Shown: piece by piece, positions 60,721-64,000 of the stretch | Layout: every line of letters starts with the position of its first letter | Numbering within the stretch: the first letter of the stretch is position 1 | Program-made: the position numbers and the translations under genes | Assembly (NCBI GenBank): GCA_037367405.1 | Contig: JAZKJV010008264.1 | Span: 496,001-560,000 of the forward strand | Length of the DNA: 64,000 bases | Source: Ottelia alismoides | Lineage: Eukaryota; Streptophyta; Magnoliopsida; Alismatales; Hydrocharitaceae | Direction: 5' to 3' | Notes under the pieces: generated by a model | Told to the model about the DNA's origin: nothing | Databases searched by the model: none | Seen by the model: the letters and a program-made list of their open reading frames with translations, nothing else

Positions 60721-62921
60721 TTATGATTCATCACCAAAGACCCGGCCATAGATATGATATGATATTTAGAACTTGATCATTTCTTACCCATATTTTAAGG
60801 GTTTAATCAACTCTTCACAAATCGCTTAAGGTCGGGCACATATTTTATGACCTTGATTATCGGAAGCTTTAAGATCAGACTCTTGCAAAATGATTCCATT
60901 TCAGAATTGTCCATTTTTAAAATTTCCTTGTTTTTCATTTTTTGGTATTCTCAATGTGATGGTCAGTAGGTTGGTCAGAGGTCACCAATGGTTATGTTTG
61001 AGTGTTTGTCACGTGATGGGTTTGTGGTTCACATGTTGATGTCCTCACTTCTTATTGATTCTTCATTGACTGGATGATATTATATATTTGTTTAGTGAAA
61101 ATATTTGCTCTATGGTTGATCGGAGCAATATCATCCTCAAGCATCTCATGACTTGGTGGTGAATAATTGTACTCCACATGCTGTGACTCTAGCATCTAGT
61201 TCTGATAGGAGTGGTGATTATTCATTGTATTTGTAGTATGGTCATGAGTCATATTTCCATGACTCTGAATTTCTCATGAACTATTGAAAGAAAAATGGTC
61301 GTACTCAAGAAAAAAGTGAACCTGAGTGTGGGATGGTTTGAAAGGTGGGAAGTTCAAAGTAACCGGAAATCATGTTTCTCTATCAAAATTGGTTAATCGA
61401 CTTTCCATCCTCAAATATGCTTGCTCTATTATTTTCATGTAAGCATCAGAATGTGAGAGCAGTCAAATCCGAAATAAGTCTGGACATGGGGTGGAATGGG
61501 GTAGAGGGAAATGATGGTTGAGGGGGGCCAGTTTCGAAGAGAGGGTTCCCTTGGAATTAAGAGTATCGTGACATGGTCCTGTACGTTGAGCCTATGGAGT
61601 ATGGGTATGGAGACCAATAAACTGACATTTTCTCAAGAGAGGGATGGGGAAGGATTTGCGAACAATGATATGCTTGCAATTGCAAGAACTTTGGCGTACA
61701 CAAGTCAAACACAAAAGAAAGTCTCAGATTCACCCACTCGACACTTGTGAAGGCATGACAGAGTTTGCCCTCTTATCTTTTCAATTTTTAATATAACGAC
61801 AAAATAAACATTGAGAATATTAAGTGGAGCTTATGTTCTGGATAGTGTCACAAAGATTGGCCCGAATTCATATGGATAGTTGCATCTACTTTCATCTATT
61901 ATGGGTGTAAGTACGGACCGTAGAACAACTACCCGTAGTACTTCAGGACAGTGCCTTACACATTGTCCTTTAACCACCCAATCTGCTAAAGGAGATTGTA
62001 TTTCCATAACAAGTATATAGCCATTTTTTAATTCATTAGTCAAAGGGAAGCTCCCATGTTTGGCTCTACCCTAAGTGTGCCATTTTTTCCTATAAACAAT
62101 GAGTGGATTTTTCTCCACTAGACACAAAGGTTAATTTTGTGTCAATTTATTTATAGTCACGTTGATTAGAAGTCTCGATTTTAGTCTAAGGTTGTAACTT
62201 GAGCTTAGATGAGCACGACAATATCATGCCTAACGAGCAGTCCCAATTCCTTCAAACCCTAAGTTGTAAAAATTGAGGGGTAGAGAGTCAGAAAAACCGA
62301 TGCAAATGTGAACTCAATGATGCATTCTAAGAATAAGACTTACAATGATTCCTCGCATTCTTCATGCAGGATGCAATACAAGAAATTTAAATTTACACTA
62401 AATGATATGCACATATGAAATACTCCTAAGCATATAGTTCTATTAGTAGTGAAGAATTGATTTAAAATTTGGCTAAGTCGAATGATCTACAATGCGTCTT
62501 ACTATTGAAAAAGTGTGGTCTAAAAATTGCGAGAACAAGCAAGTATAAATAACTTAATCTACCATATGTGCACCTAATCTTTACGCCACTCAAGTCAGGT
62601 CCCAACAAAACAGAAGGGGTTGAAACAGAACTAACACACCACAAAGAGTTCAGTCCAAATTATTACAAAAATTAGGGTTCAGAGAGACCCCGCAAATGAT
62701 GAAGAAATTTAAACCTAATCTAAGCTCTCTCACACAATAAAAAAATTAAAGTTTTCTTCAAAGATCCTTGATTTTTGTCCAAAATTTTGGTACGAGTTAT
62801 CTGCAAAGAGAGAAATTGCGATTAATATTTGGAGTGATAGAGAAATGCAAATAAAATGCAAAAAATACAAAACAAAAGAAACTAATCCAAAATCTTACTT
62901 AAACCCCTAAAAATACATTGT
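60721..62921 (-). other. Element B 5' internal region, no recognised coding
   Basis: A gag would be expected here. The frames of 60-79 codons at 61435-61750 and 61831-62043 show no gag motif that I can recognise. The leader word GGGACTGC (minus, about 62245) is shared with elements C and A2. Confidence 0.45.
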
Positions 62922-62938
62922 TCCCCAACAACATACCA
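62922..62938 (-). promoter_or_regulatory. Element B primer binding site (tRNA-Asp type, decayed)
   Basis: Minus strand TGGTATGTTGTTGGGGA, two bases inside the 5' LTR. Against TGGCGCCGTTGCCGGGGA it has one base missing; the other differences are C-to-T or G-to-A. Confidence 0.7.
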
Positions 62939-62940
62939 TT

Positions 62941-64000
62941 TGATGGTCGCTAAATCGCCTCTTTGATAGTCGATAATTGTAGTATATGTGATGAAAAGTA
63001 ATTCGTCAAAAATCACAAATCTTGAATATTGTAGAATAATTTTTACTCGGTACGTATACCAAGGTCGAACACATGGAACATTGTATTTTTAGTTGCATTA
63101 TTTTAAATTAATTTGAATAATTAATTTATCGCTGAGTTAATCTCTGTGCCAAGAAATAAAGTGAAAAAGAAAAGAAATGTGATGACGAAAATGCAGTGCA
63201 AAGTAGAGAAGGAAAATAAAACATCGAATTTGTGATTAGATTTCAATCCTCAACTAAAATAATCAATTAATCATTAAAATTAACCAAAAAAATATTAAAT
63301 TCAAGAAAGATGTATCAATCAATATTTCAAAAGCATGCTAAAAATCAATGCATCAATGGTTCATCCTACAATAATTTTCTCAAAATGGTTTGACCCCCAT
63401 TTTTTTCCTATATTTTAATCCTCAAGTAAATGGATTTCAATTACACAAATGTTAGAGAATAAATTCTTTCTCGATTTTGCTCCTGTAAAGATTAATTTGA
63501 AAAATACTCTTAGTGGAGCCCCTGTGAAGATTAATTCCTTAATTGAATCCATGTAGTTTAGATCGAGAATTTCCTCAAATAAATAATCTTAAATTACAAT
63601 AATTATTAGGAAATTAAATAATTATCATCAATAATGAGCTTCAGATTTTTTCACAAGATATATGAAATGATAGAACACAAAATAAGCTCTAAAACGACAT
63701 GTTGTGCGTAAAAATCGGAGTTCAAAGGAGTGAGATATGCTAAATTGAATATCCATAGATAAAATGCAATAAAACTAATAGTTTTTGTCTCAAAAAGGTC
63801 CCTAGAGAGACTTATCTACAATAAACAAAACCCACGGAATTGTGGATCGATTTTCCCAAGGCACCACATGCGACGCACATGACTTGGGTGGTGTGGGTCT
63901 TTCTGCAATCTTGGAGGAGGGCAGGGGCCCCTATGCAATTTCCCTCCCACACGTGCCAGGAAATTCAACATGAGGCTCGGACATGGCTGGGTTGTGGCTC
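62941..64000 (-). repeat. Element B 5' LTR (runs off the window)
   Basis: On the plus strand it begins TGATGGTCGC. It carries the LTR-end signature (ACCAAGGTCGAACACATGG, about 63058-63076) and, from about 63615, matches the left piece of the 3' LTR at 1465-1860. Confidence 0.8.

Larger units (their letters stand above)
1465..64000 (-). mobile_element. Gypsy element B (outermost layer, minus strand, runs off the window)
   Basis: This is an LTR retrotransposon read on the minus strand. The 3' LTR is 1465-2312 plus 56472-57737, interrupted by the copia element at 2313-56471. The internal region is 57738-62940 and the 5' LTR starts at 62941. The two LTRs match from about 1465/63615, including the shared stretch GGAGGGCAGGGGCCCCTATG. 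A tRNA-Asp-like primer site lies two bases inside the 5' LTR, and a purine-rich tract (AAGTATAGGGATG on the minus strand) adjoins the 3' LTR. The internal region is only about 5.2 kb and shows a degenerate aspartic protease but no reverse transcriptase or integrase that I can find. It is therefore probably non-autonomous or internally deleted. Confidence 0.75.

Noticed and set aside
1..64000. tRNA, rRNA or microRNA host genes
   Set aside because: No cloverleaf with A and B boxes and no rRNA core words were seen. The hairpins found are short and occur in LTR or element DNA in many copies.

Overview
This window is heterochromatin-like plant DNA (a flowering plant; a monocot is possible, but the sequence does not settle it) built almost wholly of transposable elements. 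I found no host protein gene, tRNA, rRNA or CRISPR array. Ty3/gypsy elements with tRNA-Asp-type primer sites, a Ty1/copia element with gag-PR-INT-RT-RNaseH order and an initiator-tRNA-type primer site, 5-bp, 8-bp and 9-bp target duplications, and C-rich LTR cores in AT-rich DNA all fit a plant genome. Every coding remnant is broken by stops and frameshifts.

The layout is one Russian-doll nest, ordered by target-site duplications and by split halves that match each other. Outermost is gypsy element B (minus strand): its 3' LTR is 1465-2312 plus 56472-57737, its interior 57738-62940, and its 5' LTR runs from 62941 off the window. A copia element (plus, 2313-56471) sits in B's 3' LTR. The copia 5' LTR is split at 4466/23283 by gypsy solo LTR E (plus). 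E is split by solo LTR A1 (minus, 4482-20814, TSD ATGAT). A1 holds the complete non-autonomous gypsy element A2 (plus, 5741-15259), an adjoining minus LTR C1 (15269-18860) and a hAT MITE (19055-19562).

The copia leader is split at 24691 by a Mutator-like element (24692-46683; perfect 9-bp TSD, long terminal inverted repeats, C-rich cargo). That element contains solo LTR D (minus, 25256-29197, TSD ACCCC) and gypsy element C (minus, 29952-46629). Each LTR of C carries a hAT insertion that its partner lacks (31577-32410 and 43857-44806). C's interior carries a degenerate gag and a copia-type solo LTR F (minus, 37176-40073, TSD ATCCT) with a 259-bp tandem duplication. The dead copia gag-pol lies at 47383-51177. 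The copia 3' LTR (51252-56471) is split by gypsy solo LTR G (plus, 53071-56005, TSD ACTAT).

The gypsy elements look like one related set of non-autonomous elements. They share an LTR-start palindrome (TGATGAATC...GATTCATCA), a hairpin downstream of it, CCGTTGGATC...GATCCAACGG inverted repeats, tRNA-Asp-like primer sites decayed by C-to-T and G-to-A changes, and internal hairpins whose arms copy the polypurine-tract core (CCTAAGTATAGGGG). A2 has no recognisable gene, C has only gag and B only a protease remnant; reverse transcriptase and integrase must have come from elsewhere. All homology statements come from reading by eye; no alignment program or database was used.
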